Origin: CADEED01 sp039931065
GTDB taxonomy: Bacteria; Pseudomonadota; Gammaproteobacteria; Steroidobacterales; Steroidobacteraceae
Reading direction: 5' to 3'
Assembly: GCA_039931065.1 (NCBI GenBank)
Contig: JBDTSP010000019.1
Location: forward strand, 1 to 64,000
DNA: 64,000 nucleotides
The notes under the pieces were generated by a model. It saw only the letters and a program-made list of their open reading frames with translations. It was not told where the DNA came from and did no database searches. Positions within the stretch are counted from its first letter, which is position 1, and each line of letters opens with the position of its first letter. Below, piece by piece: positions 37,555 through 45,965 of the stretch. The position numbers were made by a program, and so were the translations under genes.

Positions 37555-38326
37555 CTGTGGACCTCGCCGCGGCCGGCGGTCTGATCTCGGTTACGCCCGG
37601 CGCGTCGGCCGAGTTCTCGGAGGAAACCAGACCGAGCAGCGCCATGCGGCGCGACAGCGGACCGGAATACTCGCTGTGAGCGACCACGTAGTTCGCGAGC
37701 CGCGCCGAATGGGCGAATTTGGCCTGCGAGCTCGGAGCGGGTGTGACGTAGAGATCCGGTTCGCCGTTCGACGCGCGCTCTTCCTGAACGGTCGAGCTGA
37801 TGGAAGGCGACGAATTGAGCGCGACGGTGGTGCCGACGGTTTCGGGCGCGAGCACGACCGTCTGCGGAACGGCGTTGCCGGCGACCATGGAATTGGCGGG
37901 CTCGGAGTTGCGCAACCAGAAGATCGAGGTGGCCGCGACGCCGGCGGCGATGCTGGCGCCAAGCACCGGGCGCGCGAAACGCATGAAGCGAGCACCGGCC
38001 GCAAGCTGGGTGCCCTGAGTGGTGACGACCGATGAACGGGTGCCGGTGGCGGCCGCGTCGATGGCGACGCCATCGCCGTAAGTAACTTCCTGGGAGATCG
38101 AACTCTGCACGCGCCAAGCCACTCGATCGTGCAATGCGACGCCGCGTTCGGCGCGCAGCGCGGCGCCGATCATCGCGAAACGTGACCACTGGGAACGGAG
38201 CGCCTCATCGCGAGTCAGGCGGCGCGCGAGCAATTCGCATTCAGCGCCCGGCAGTTCGTTGTCGAACATCGCGGAAAGCTGACTCACTCTTTCGTGAAGG
38301 CTTTCGCTCTGGCTCTCGTCGCTCAT
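37544..38326 (-). CDS. rseA: Anti-sigma-E factor RseA/MucA
   Basis: Inner-membrane anti-sigma factor. The cytoplasmic sigma-binding domain (about 10-75; ERVSQLSAMFDNELPGAE) matches RseA_N, a membrane helix spans about 120-138, and the rest is a periplasmic region rich in Ser/Thr/Ala that would bind RseB. It has 260 residues. Its start overlaps rpoE by ATGA, tying anti-sigma synthesis to sigma synthesis. Confidence 0.92.
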   Translation of the reverse strand: MSDESQSESLHERVSQLSAMFDNELPGAECELLARRLTRDEALRSQWSRFAMIGAALRAERGVALHDRVAWRVQSSISQEVTYGDGVAIDAAATGTRSSVVTTQGTQLAAGARFMRFARPVLGASIAAGVAATSIFWLRNSEPANSMVAGNAVPQTVVLAPETVGTTVALNSSPSISSTVQEERASNGEPDLYVTPAPSSQAKFAHSARLANYVVAHSEYSGPLSRRMALLGLVSSENSADAPGVTEIRPPAAARSTDAP

Positions 38327-38937
38327 ACCATTTCCTCGGTGCGGCCGAGGCCGCCTTCAAAAACTTCACGCAGGCGCTTGTCGATGGCCTCGCGTGCTCG
38401 AAAAATTCGTGAACGAACCGTACCGACCGGACATTCCATGGCAGCAGCGATCTCTTCGTAGCTCAAGCCATCCAGTTCACGCAGCACGATCGCCGTCTTC
38501 AGTTCTTCAGGCAACGCATCGATCGCAGAGTTCACGATCAGTCGAATTTCTTCGGTGAGGGCCATACCCTCCGGTGTGTCGGGATCCTGAAGCCGGGCTT
38601 GCACGCTGTGCGATTCCTCGGGGTCGGTCAGGTCAAGGTCGTAACGAATCGGGCTTCGATCACGCGAAGCGAGACTGTTCTTGGCGGTGTTGATAGCGAT
38701 GCGATACATCCAGGTATAAAAGGCGCTGTCGCCGCGAAACTGCGGTAATGCCCGATAAGCTTTGATGAAGGCTTCCTGTGCAATGTCTTCCGCTTCGGCC
38801 GGATTGCGCACGTACCGCAACACCAGCTTCACCACCTTGTGCTGGTACTTGCGCACCAGCAGATCGAACGCGCTCTTGTCACCGCGCTGCACGCGTCTGA
38901 CGAGAACCAGGTCACTTTCGCTGTCTTCCGCCGTCAC
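38323..38937 (-). CDS. rpoE: RNA polymerase sigma factor RpoE
   Basis: Extracytoplasmic-function sigma factor for envelope stress. Region 2 (AFDLLVRKYQHKVVKLV to YTWMYRIAINTAKN) and region 4 (LPEELKTAIVLRELDGLSYEEIAAAM) are complete; 204 residues. The start is GTG 38937. A GAAACTT-N16-TCTATT element upstream resembles its own promoter consensus. First gene of the rpoE-rseA-rseB operon. Confidence 0.96.
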   Translation of the reverse strand: MTAEDSESDLVLVRRVQRGDKSAFDLLVRKYQHKVVKLVLRYVRNPAEAEDIAQEAFIKAYRALPQFRGDSAFYTWMYRIAINTAKNSLASRDRSPIRYDLDLTDPEESHSVQARLQDPDTPEGMALTEEIRLIVNSAIDALPEELKTAIVLRELDGLSYEEIAAAMECPVGTVRSRIFRAREAIDKRLREVFEGGLGRTEEMV

Positions 38938-38964
38938 GGCAGCACTCCGGCTCCGTGCGAGCTG

Positions 38965-38993
38965 AATAGACCCTGAACGCCTGCAAAAGTTTC
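38965..38993 (-). promoter_or_regulatory. Candidate sigma-E autoregulatory promoter
   Basis: GAAACTT (38987-38993), exactly 16 bases, then TCTATT (38965-38970), read on the minus strand toward rpoE. Known sigma-E promoters have GGAACTT, a spacer of about 16 and TCTGA or TCAAA. It lies 28 bases before the start codon. Confidence 0.55.
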
Positions 38994-39064
38994 CTTTGCC
39001 GGCGTATCCAGTCGAATGATTTTTATAGCTACGTGACGCACTTCAAACCTTGGGCCGGATGGTA

Positions 39065-39532
39065 TCAGCCGCCTTCCGGGAACGCCCGGAACCGCCGGCA
39101 CAGGCGCCGAAACTCGCCTTTCGGCTGCCGTCCGCCATCGATGAGAACGGATCGCATGCCGGCCGCGGTCCGGAACCGCAACACCAGCAGTCCGCCGAGC
39201 CGAAAAGACCCGCCCGCAAGCGTCGCGGGATGTGCACTGAGCGCGGCTCCGAGCAGCACTGTGAACTCACCCCGGTCCGCCCATTCCAGCGCCCGCACCG
39301 ATCCGCTTCCCAACAACAGAACACAGCGGCGGATGGCGAATGCGTTCGCCGTGGCGAGCACCAGACAGATCGCGACGCGCACCAGCCACGGAATTGCGAC
39401 CGCGAACGCCACGACTGCGCACGCGAGGACGAGCCAGCCGATCCAGAGCGCAGCCGAGCGTGGCGATGCGAGAAGATCAATTCGTTTGCATGGCGCGGCA
39501 CAGAGCCGCGTGACGGGGATCTTCGGGGACAT
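39065..39532 (-). CDS. ygfX: YgfX-like small membrane protein
   Basis: Follows sdhE as ygfX does in enterobacteria. Two membrane helices (about 30-50 and 52-70; WIGWLVLACAVVAFAV, VRVAICLVLATANAFA) and a C-terminal beta-rich part with FTVLLGAALSAHP and LRFRTAAGMRSVLIDGG. In E. coli YgfX was reported as a toxin-like protein affecting MreB/FtsZ; the family role remains debated. The ATG at 39532 lies inside sdhE and gives a 56-base overlap; a later non-ATG start is possible. Confidence 0.65.
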   Translation of the reverse strand: MSPKIPVTRLCAAPCKRIDLLASPRSAALWIGWLVLACAVVAFAVAIPWLVRVAICLVLATANAFAIRRCVLLLGSGSVRALEWADRGEFTVLLGAALSAHPATLAGGSFRLGGLLVLRFRTAAGMRSVLIDGGRQPKGEFRRLCRRFRAFPEGG

Positions 39533-39719
39533 CGCCCGCAATGAGATAGCGCGCGATGTCGGGGTCGGGCAATTCGAGAAACTCCACGAAGGCCGCGCGT
39601 TCGTCGCTTGCCGAGAGAGCGAATCGATTCTGTAAAAAACGCAGCAGCAGGAAATCGAGTTCCTTCATGCCGCGACGGCAGCGCCACTCGAGTTTCCGGA
39701 ATTCGACCGAATGCGTCAC
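39477..39719 (-). CDS. sdhE: Succinate dehydrogenase flavinylation factor SdhE
   Basis: An 80-residue protein needed for covalent attachment of FAD to SdhA; homologue of mitochondrial SDHAF2. The diagnostic RGMKELD motif is at 16-22. The start is GTG 39719, three bases after the sdhB stop, so it is made with its target complex. Confidence 0.93.
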   Translation of the reverse strand: MTHSVEFRKLEWRCRRGMKELDFLLLRFLQNRFALSASDERAAFVEFLELPDPDIARYLIAGDVPEDPRHAALCRAMQTN

Positions 39720-39722
39720 TTT

Positions 39723-40511
39723 TTAATGTTGCCGCTCGATCATCATCTTCTTGATCTCGGCGATCGCCTTGGCCGGGTTCAGATCCTTCGGGCAGGCCTC
39801 GGTGCAATTCATGATCGTGTGGCAGCGATACAGGCGGAACGGATCCTCGAGTTCGTCGAGGCGTTCGCCGGTCGCTTCATCGCGCGAATCGATGATCCAC
39901 CGGTAGGCGGCGAGCAGCGCCGCGGGCCCGAGATAACGATCGCTGTTCCACCAGTAACTCGGACAGGATGTGGAGCAACACGCGCACAGGATGCAGGCCG
40001 ACGGACGATCGATCTTTTCCTGGTCTTCCTTCGATTGCGGGCGCTCGCGATCCGGCGGCGCCGGCGTGCGCGCCTGCAGCCACGGCTTCACCGCGGCGTA
40101 CTGCGCGTAGAAATTGGTGAGGTCGGGAACCAGGTCCTTCACCACCGGCATGTGCGGCAGTGGATAGATCTTCACGTCGCCCTTCACTTCATCACAGGCC
40201 TTGGTGCAGGCCAACGTGTTGAGGCCGCCGATGTTCATCGCGCAGCTGCCGCAGATTCCTTCCCGGCAGGAGCGGCGAAACGTCAGCGTGGAATCGATCT
40301 CGTTCTTGATCTTGAGCAATGCGTCGAGAACCATCGGACCGCAGGAATCCATGTCCAGTTCATAGGTGTCCATACGCGGGTTCTTGCCGCTGTCGGGATC
40401 GAAGCGGTAGATGACGAATTTGCGCACGAGTTTCGCGCCCGCGGGCGCCGTGTGCGTGATGCCGGCGGACTTGTCGATCTTCGAATTCGCGGGCAGCGTG
40501 AACTCAACCAT
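39723..40511 (-). CDS. sdhB: Succinate dehydrogenase iron-sulfur subunit
   Basis: Passes electrons from FAD to quinone through three clusters. 2Fe-2S motif CREGICGSC with a later Cys, 4Fe-4S CILCACC and 3Fe-4S CHTIMNC...CP. The length of 262 is slightly longer than E. coli (238) because of an N-terminal extension and an insertion near 150-165. Its ATG overlaps the sdhA TAA by one base. Confidence 0.97.
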   Translation of the reverse strand: MVEFTLPANSKIDKSAGITHTAPAGAKLVRKFVIYRFDPDSGKNPRMDTYELDMDSCGPMVLDALLKIKNEIDSTLTFRRSCREGICGSCAMNIGGLNTLACTKACDEVKGDVKIYPLPHMPVVKDLVPDLTNFYAQYAAVKPWLQARTPAPPDRERPQSKEDQEKIDRPSACILCACCSTSCPSYWWNSDRYLGPAALLAAYRWIIDSRDEATGERLDELEDPFRLYRCHTIMNCTEACPKDLNPAKAIAEIKKMMIERQH

Positions 40512-42298
40512 TAATAAGTCCTCGCTTTCGGAGGAATGGGCTCAACGTCTGTGGTGAGCGTGTTCATGTGCACGGGCCGGTATTCGATGCGCGTCTTGCC
40601 GCGGTCATCGACCCAGCACAGGGTGTGCTTCTGCCAGTTCACGTCGTCGCGCTCCTTGAAGTCTTCGCGGGCGTGCGCGCCGCGGCTCTCCTTGCGGTTC
40701 TCGGCGCTGACCACGGTCGCCATCGCCTGGCCAAGCAGATTTTCCAGTTCGATCGTCTCGACCAGATCAGTGTTCCAGACGAGGCTGCGGTCGGAGACCT
40801 TCACGTCGGCGAACGACGCGTGAGTCTTCGATAGATCGCGCACGCCGTCGGCGAGCGTCGCGCCGGTGCGGAATACCGCCGCGTCGCGCTGCATGATCTT
40901 CTGCATTTCGAGCCGGATCTCGGCGGTGCCGCGTGAACCCTTGGCACTACGAACCTTATCGAGACGCGACACGGCGAAATCGCCCGCGTCCTGCGCGAGC
41001 GGCTGATGCGACTGGTTGGGCTTGATGACGGTGGCGGCATGGCGCCCCGCTTCCCGGCCGAACACCACGAGATCGAGCAGCGAATTGCTGCCGAGGCGGT
41101 TTGCGCCGTGTACGGACACACAGGCCGCTTCACCGACGGCCATGAGCCCGGGTACCACGGTGTCGGGATTGCCGTTCTTGAACGTGACGACTTCGCCATG
41201 CACGTTGCAGGGAATTCCGCCCATGTTGTAGTGCACGGTGGGCAGCACCGGGATCGGATCCTTGTTCACATCGACCCCGGCGAAGATTCGCGCGGTCTCG
41301 GCAATGCCGGGCAGACGCGCGTGAATGACCTCGGGCCCGAGATGCTCGAGATGCAGGTGGATGTGATCCTTGTGTTTGCCGACGCCGCGGCCTTCGCGGA
41401 TCTCGATGGTCATCGAGCGCGAGACGACATCCCGCGAAGCGAGGTCTTTCGCATTCGGCGCGTAACGTTCCATGAAACGTTCGCCATCGGAGTTGGTGAG
41501 GTAACCGCCCTCGCCGCGCGAGCCTTCGGTGATCAGGCAACCCGAGCCGTAGATGCCGGTGGGATGGAATTGCACGAACTCCATGTCCTGCATCGGCAGA
41601 CCCGCGCGCAGCGCCATGCCGCCGCCGTCGCCGGTGCAGGTGTGCGCGGAGGTGCAGGAGAAATACGCGCGGCCGTATCCGCCGGTTGCGAGGATGACGG
41701 TGTGCGCGCGATACCGATGCAACTTGCCGCTGGCGAGATCGAGCGCGACCACGCCGCGGCAGGCGCCGTCCTGCATGATGAGATCGAGCGCGAAGTATTC
41801 GATGAAGAATTCCGCGTTGTGCTTGATCGACTGCTGGTACAGCGTGTGCAGCATCGCGTGACCGGTGCGGTCGGCCGCCGCGCAGGTGCGATGCGCCGTG
41901 CCCTTGCCGTAATTCGTGGTCATGCCGCCGAACGGGCGCTGGTAGATGCGGCCATCGTTGGTGCGCGAGAACGGCACGCCGTAGTGTTCGAGTTCGATCA
42001 CCGCCGCGGGCGCTTCCTTGCACATGAACTCGATGGCGTCCTGGTCGCCGAGCCAGTCCGAGCCCTTGATGGTGTCGTAAAAATGGAAACGCCAGTCGTC
42101 TTCACCCATGTTGCCGAGCGCCGCCGAGATGCCGCCCTGCGCCGCCACCGTGTGGCTGCGGGTCGGGAACACCTTGGTGATGCACGCGGTAGATAGACCG
42201 GCCTCGGCCAGCCCGAGCGTCGCGCGCAGGCCCGCGCCGCCGGCGCCGACCACGACGACGTCGTAGGTGTGATCGATGAATTCGTAATCTTTGTTCAT
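40511..42298 (-). CDS. sdhA: Succinate dehydrogenase flavoprotein subunit
   Basis: Oxidises succinate to fumarate in the TCA cycle and respiratory complex II. FAD-binding GAGGAGLRA, flavinylation His in RSHTVAAQGG, and the substrate-site regions HPTGIYGSG and GANRLGSNSL. The length of 595 is as expected (E. coli 588). It follows sdhD by nine bases. Confidence 0.98.
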   Translation of the reverse strand: MNKDYEFIDHTYDVVVVGAGGAGLRATLGLAEAGLSTACITKVFPTRSHTVAAQGGISAALGNMGEDDWRFHFYDTIKGSDWLGDQDAIEFMCKEAPAAVIELEHYGVPFSRTNDGRIYQRPFGGMTTNYGKGTAHRTCAAADRTGHAMLHTLYQQSIKHNAEFFIEYFALDLIMQDGACRGVVALDLASGKLHRYRAHTVILATGGYGRAYFSCTSAHTCTGDGGGMALRAGLPMQDMEFVQFHPTGIYGSGCLITEGSRGEGGYLTNSDGERFMERYAPNAKDLASRDVVSRSMTIEIREGRGVGKHKDHIHLHLEHLGPEVIHARLPGIAETARIFAGVDVNKDPIPVLPTVHYNMGGIPCNVHGEVVTFKNGNPDTVVPGLMAVGEAACVSVHGANRLGSNSLLDLVVFGREAGRHAATVIKPNQSHQPLAQDAGDFAVSRLDKVRSAKGSRGTAEIRLEMQKIMQRDAAVFRTGATLADGVRDLSKTHASFADVKVSDRSLVWNTDLVETIELENLLGQAMATVVSAENRKESRGAHAREDFKERDDVNWQKHTLCWVDDRGKTRIEYRPVHMNTLTTDVEPIPPKARTY

Positions 42299-42307
42299 TT
42301 GCAGGGT

Positions 42308-42685
42308 CTATTGCAGCGCCAGCACCAGGATGGCAAACACCGCGGCGACCGCGGCCGCCAGGTGCACGAAGGTGGACAGCAGCAGCAAGGCGGTCTTGAC
42401 GCCCTTGCCGTGGACATAGTCCTCGAGCACCACTTCCACGCCGAGCTTCGAGTGCACGGCCAGCGTAATCACCAGCAGGATGGTCAACACCGCCACGTAC
42501 GGCTGGCCTAACCACCCGCGCATCACCTCGTAGGACTGCAGCGAATGCATGAGCAGGGAAATGGCGAACCAGGCGGTGAGCGGCAACAACGCCACCGCGG
42601 TCACGCGTTGCATCCACCAATGGCTGACGCCTTCGCCGGCTGCGCCACGACCGAGTACTTTGCCGAGCGGGGTGCGCAGGCTCAT
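42308..42685 (-). CDS. sdhD: Succinate dehydrogenase membrane anchor subunit
   Basis: A 125-residue protein with three membrane helices (about 29-48, 60-78, 100-124). The family HSKLGVEVVLEDYVHG segment contributes to heme and quinone binding. ATG 42685 overlaps the sdhC stop (ATGA); earlier in-frame sequence overlaps sdhC and is not coding. Confidence 0.92.
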   Translation of the reverse strand: MSLRTPLGKVLGRGAAGEGVSHWWMQRVTAVALLPLTAWFAISLLMHSLQSYEVMRGWLGQPYVAVLTILLVITLAVHSKLGVEVVLEDYVHGKGVKTALLLLSTFVHLAAAVAAVFAILVLALQ

Positions 42686-43092
42686 GGCGCAGCCCCGGGC
42701 GCGATCCCGGCTGCCATGGCGGCGCAACCGAGCCAGATGACCAGCGCCGTCAGCAGCACCGCGGCGACGACCACGATCCGCCCGCTGAGGCGCGCCTGCG
42801 CGCGTTCGAGGCCCCGGCCCGTATCCCACACCAGGTGCCGGATGCCGTTGCAGAAGTGGTAGACGAACGAGAAGGTGAAACCCACCAAGAGAAGTTTGGC
42901 GATGGGCGTGGACAGCAGGTGCATCGCCCGCGCGTAACTGTCCGCGCCGGTGGCGAGGGCCAGCAACCACCAGGTGAAGGCAAGGAAACCGAGCGTCGCC
43001 GCGAGGCCGGTAATGCGGTGCAGGATGGACAACGCCATCGTGTAGATGAACTTGTAGACGCCGAGATGCGGAGAGAGCGGGCGCGAGATCAT
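42682..43092 (-). CDS. sdhC: Succinate dehydrogenase cytochrome b556 subunit
   Basis: A 136-residue, three-helix subunit. RPLSPHLGVYKF and SILHRITGLAA are the family N-terminal signatures; His79 in VYHFCNGIRH aligns with the heme ligand His84 of E. coli. It follows the assembly-factor gene by nine bases. Confidence 0.96.
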   Translation of the reverse strand: MISRPLSPHLGVYKFIYTMALSILHRITGLAATLGFLAFTWWLLALATGADSYARAMHLLSTPIAKLLLVGFTFSFVYHFCNGIRHLVWDTGRGLERAQARLSGRIVVVAAVLLTALVIWLGCAAMAAGIAPGAAP

Positions 43093-43101
43093 CGCCGGCC
43101 C

Positions 43102-43278
43102 CTAGAAGTCGATGCAGCGGCCATTTTTTTCCCAGTCGCCGAACCGCGTCGGCTCAGGGCCCTGCGGCCCACCCAATTCGTTGACGAGATCGGCCGGACG
43201 CGCCTGCGAGTGTTGCGCGCCGGTCGGAACGGCGGCGGCAACGACTGGCACATCTACGTCGGAAGGGGCATTCGGCAC
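43102..43278 (-). CDS. DUF1674 / SDHAF4-like succinate dehydrogenase assembly factor
   Basis: A 58-residue protein whose C-terminus GPEPTRFGDWEKNGRCIDF matches the DUF1674 family that includes mitochondrial SDHAF4, a chaperone of flavinylated SdhA. The N-terminal half is low-complexity. GTG 43278 is my start: a CAGAAT box eight bases upstream and the position ahead of sdhC support it, although there is no Shine-Dalgarno. It leads the sdh operon. Confidence 0.8.
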   Translation of the reverse strand: MPNAPSDVDVPVVAAAVPTGAQHSQARPADLVNELGGPQGPEPTRFGDWEKNGRCIDF

Positions 43279-43286
43279 GGGCGCGA

Positions 43287-43292
43287 ATTCTG
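43287..43292 (-). promoter_or_regulatory. -10-like box CAGAAT at leaderless distance from the sdh operon
   Basis: CAGAAT ends eight bases before the GTG of the assembly-factor gene, with the intervening TCGCGCCC nearly identical to the sequence before the first LolC/E gene. No clear -35. Confidence 0.4.
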
Positions 43293-43339
43293 CCAGAATC
43301 GCACCCTCACGACCATATGAAACCCTTTCAAAAACAAAG

Positions 43340-44200
43340 ATGAGCAAGCCGGCCGCGGTGAATCTTTCGGACCCGCCCTCTGCTTTGGGCGTGCTCGCGT
43401 TCCGCGGGTCCGATGCCGCGCGTTTTCTGCAGGGCCAGCTCTCCGCCGACATCGAAAAGCTCGCCGTTGGTGCATCCACGCTCGCCGGTCTGCACAACCC
43501 GCAGGGGCGCGTCATCGCGCTGCTGGCGATCGCGCGTGCGGCGAGCGACGAATTGTTCGCGGTCCTGCCGGCGGAACTGGCCGCCGCGGTGGCTCTGCGG
43601 CTGCGCAAGTACGTGCTGCGCTCCAGGCTTCAGATCGTCGAGGTCGGCGACGCGCTGCGGGTCATCGGCAGCGAGATCTGTGTCGCGGGGTTTACCTCGA
43701 TGGCCTGGGGCACACGCTGGATGTTGTTAGTGCCCGGGCAGCGCCTCGATGAATTCAGCTTTGCGGATTCGGCCGCGGCGAGCTGGCAGTCGGCCGATGT
43801 CGCCGAAGGTCTGCCGCAGGTCTACGCGGCGACCAGCGAATCCTTCGTCGCGCAGATGCTGAATCTCGACCTGCTGGGGGCGATCGCCTTCGACAAGGGT
43901 TGTTACACGGGGCAGGAAGTCATCGCCCGCTCTCACTACCGCGGCCGGGTGAAGCGCCGCCTGCAACGCTGGTTCTCGGATACATCGACCCCGCTGCGCG
44001 CGGGTGATGCGGCGCGCAGCGTCGATGGCCGCGCACTTTCGATCGTGCGTGTGGCGCCCACGGCGGCCGGACAGGAATTGCTGGCGGTGGGCCCATACGT
44101 GGTCAGCGAGGACGCGGCCCCGCTTGACGCGACGACGACGGCAGGCGCGGCTGCACTGGTCGAAGGACCGCTGCCGCTGCCTTATCGTCTGCCCGAATAG
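43340..44200 (+). CDS. ygfZ: Folate-binding protein YgfZ (GcvT-like)
   Basis: Tetrahydrofolate-binding protein that supports maintenance of certain Fe-S enzymes such as MiaB. The diagnostic KGCYTGQE motif is present (about residues 193-200) in a GcvT fold of 286 residues. It diverges from the sdh operon by 61 bases, which fits a shared Fe-S theme. The start ATG has an A-rich upstream region without Shine-Dalgarno. Confidence 0.92.
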   Translation: MSKPAAVNLSDPPSALGVLAFRGSDAARFLQGQLSADIEKLAVGASTLAGLHNPQGRVIALLAIARAASDELFAVLPAELAAAVALRLRKYVLRSRLQIVEVGDALRVIGSEICVAGFTSMAWGTRWMLLVPGQRLDEFSFADSAAASWQSADVAEGLPQVYAATSESFVAQMLNLDLLGAIAFDKGCYTGQEVIARSHYRGRVKRRLQRWFSDTSTPLRAGDAARSVDGRALSIVRVAPTAAGQELLAVGPYVVSEDAAPLDATTTAGAAALVEGPLPLPYRLPE

Positions 44201-44203
44201 CCG

Positions 44204-45076
44204 CTAGCGGCGCGCGAACGACACCAGCACCTGCGCGTATTCCGCGGCACGCGCCGGGTTGAACATCGGGTGATTGCCTTCGAACTTGTGGCCGCGCGAA
44301 TTGCGCGCGCGTTCGAGCGCGCGCTGATAGGCGGGCGCCAGCGTATCGGTGTCCGAAGTCATCACCAGCACGCGCTGCGAAACTTCGCCGAGCCGCGCGA
44401 GCACGTCGTAGTTGGGTTTGCCGCCGCGCGCGTCGGCTTCGGCGCCGGCCGCGATCGCGTCGTACCCGAGTTCGAGGTAGTCGCGCGTCAACTCGTACAC
44501 CAGCGGCAGCGAATCCTGCGTGAGTTCGAAGCCCGGATCCCAGTCCTTGAGCGTGCGCACGCTGACATCGAAGGCGAAGTTTCGGTAACCGTTTTCATCG
44601 GCGAGCTTCGGCGACAACCCTGCGGTCGTCGCACTCATCTTGCGCAGCTCTTCAGGCGCGAGACCGGGAACGCCATCGAGCACGGCGCCGGTCACCTGCG
44701 TCGGCGAGGCTAACAACATTTCGACGGCGACCGAGGCACCGAAGCGCCCGCCGATCACGGTGTACGGCACGGTGTGCAGCGAGCCGCAGGCCTCGAGCAC
44801 GTCGGCGGCGTATTGCTGCACGGTCCAGCCGCGGCAGTTCTTGTGTGACCGGCCGGTACCGGCGAGATCGAAGGCGATGGCGCGAAAGCCCGCGCGCGCC
44901 AGGTGCGGCATGATGATTTCGTACATGCGGCCGCTCGAGGGCAGCCAGGGCAACAACACGATGTCGGGTCCCGCCCCGCAGGCGCGAAAGTGCATCTGGC
45001 CCGAAAGTGTGTCCGCGAAGCCGACACGCAGAGGCATGACGGCGCGATCGTGTGCGACTCCTGATCTCTCTCTCAT
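44204..45076 (-). CDS. Alpha/beta hydrolase-fold protein lacking the nucleophile
   Basis: A 290-residue alpha/beta-hydrolase fold: HFRACGAGPDIVLLPWLP oxyanion-side loop, FDLAGTGRS, and the later TSDTDTLAP (D242 or D244) and GNHPMF (H269) loops. The nucleophile elbow, normally GxSxG, reads G109-G-R111-F-G113, so the Ser is Arg and ordinary hydrolysis is unlikely. It could be a binding protein or a pseudoenzyme. AGGAAAGG precedes the ATG at 45076, and a good promoter lies at 45128-45155; an internal ATG at 45037 is an alternative start. Confidence 0.8.
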   Translation of the reverse strand: MRERSGVAHDRAVMPLRVGFADTLSGQMHFRACGAGPDIVLLPWLPSSGRMYEIIMPHLARAGFRAIAFDLAGTGRSHKNCRGWTVQQYAADVLEACGSLHTVPYTVIGGRFGASVAVEMLLASPTQVTGAVLDGVPGLAPEELRKMSATTAGLSPKLADENGYRNFAFDVSVRTLKDWDPGFELTQDSLPLVYELTRDYLELGYDAIAAGAEADARGGKPNYDVLARLGEVSQRVLVMTSDTDTLAPAYQRALERARNSRGHKFEGNHPMFNPARAAEYAQVLVSFARR

Positions 45077-45127
45077 CCAGGCCTTTCCTTTTTTCTTGTC
45101 CGGACGCCGCGCGCGTCGGGGGCGCCA

Positions 45128-45155
45128 AGTGTAACCGTCTTATGGAAAGTGTCTA
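45128..45155 (-). promoter_or_regulatory. Sigma-70-like promoter of the hydrolase-fold gene
   Basis: TAGACA (45150-45155), a 16-base spacer, TACACT (45128-45133) on the minus strand. The -35 overlaps the murI stop codon. Confidence 0.6.
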
Positions 45156-45965
45156 AAGATCGATTGTTTCGATGCTCTTCGTGGCTATCGACGAACCCAG
45201 GAACCGCGCGCCCACCCGCGCAAACCGTTCCGGACTGTCGGTGGCCAGCAGGCGCAGCATCCCGCCGCGCGTACTGCGCGTCAGCTGGCGGGTCGCGAGG
45301 GTTCTTTGTGCAGCGCGCGCGGTGGTCGCGGCCGAATCGACGATGCGGCGCGTCGGCCCCAGTTGACGGGCGAGCGCGTCGGCCAGCAGCGGAAAATGCG
45401 TGCATCCGAGCACCACGGTGTCGACGCGCGCGTCGAGATGCGAGAGGTAACGCGCCGCGATCGCATCGACCGCCGCGCCCTCGCTCCAGCCCTCCTCCGC
45501 CAGCGCGACGAAAATCTGGCAGGCGATCTGCGTGACCTGCGCTTCGGATCGCAGCGCTTCGATCGCGCGTTTGTAGGCGCCGCCATGTACCGTGCCTTCG
45601 GTCGCGAGCACCGCGATGCGGCCGCTGCTGCTGGCCTCGCAGGCGGCGCGCGCGCCCGGCTCGATGACTCCGAGTACCGGCAACGCGGGAAAGCGTTCGC
45701 GCAGCGCCGGCAACGCGCTCGCCGAGGCGGTATTGCAGGCAACGACCAGCGCCTTGATGTCGCGCTCGACCAGCGCTTCGGCGGCCCGCACGGAATAACG
45801 GGCGACGGTCGTCGCGCTCTTGGTGCCATAAGGTAGCCGCGCGGTATCGCCGAGATACAGGAAATCTTCGTGCGGCAATTCGGCGATCAAGGCGCGCAGG
45901 ACGGTGAGCCCACCGACTCCGGAATCGAACACGCCTATGGGCGTTTCGGTTCGCGGTGTATCCAC
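45153..45965 (-). CDS. murI: Glutamate racemase
   Basis: Makes D-glutamate for peptidoglycan. The paired catalytic cysteines are C77 (VVACNTASA) and C188 (LGCTHFPLL); GVFDSGVGGLTV is the N-terminal signature. It has 270 residues. GTG 45965 overlaps the lysS TAG by one base. Confidence 0.96.
   Translation of the reverse strand: MDTPRTETPIGVFDSGVGGLTVLRALIAELPHEDFLYLGDTARLPYGTKSATTVARYSVRAAEALVERDIKALVVACNTASASALPALRERFPALPVLGVIEPGARAACEASSSGRIAVLATEGTVHGGAYKRAIEALRSEAQVTQIACQIFVALAEEGWSEGAAVDAIAARYLSHLDARVDTVVLGCTHFPLLADALARQLGPTRRIVDSAATTARAAQRTLATRQLTRSTRGGMLRLLATDSPERFARVGARFLGSSIATKSIETIDL

Noticed and set aside
40999..42196. Long plus-strand frame opposite sdhA
   Set aside because: Antisense shadow; sdhA motifs on the other strand are complete.
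44200..44211. Palindrome GCCGCTAGCGGC at the ygfZ/hydrolase convergent junction
   Set aside because: Twelve bases with no loop and no T run; likely too short to terminate and expected occasionally in GC-rich DNA.
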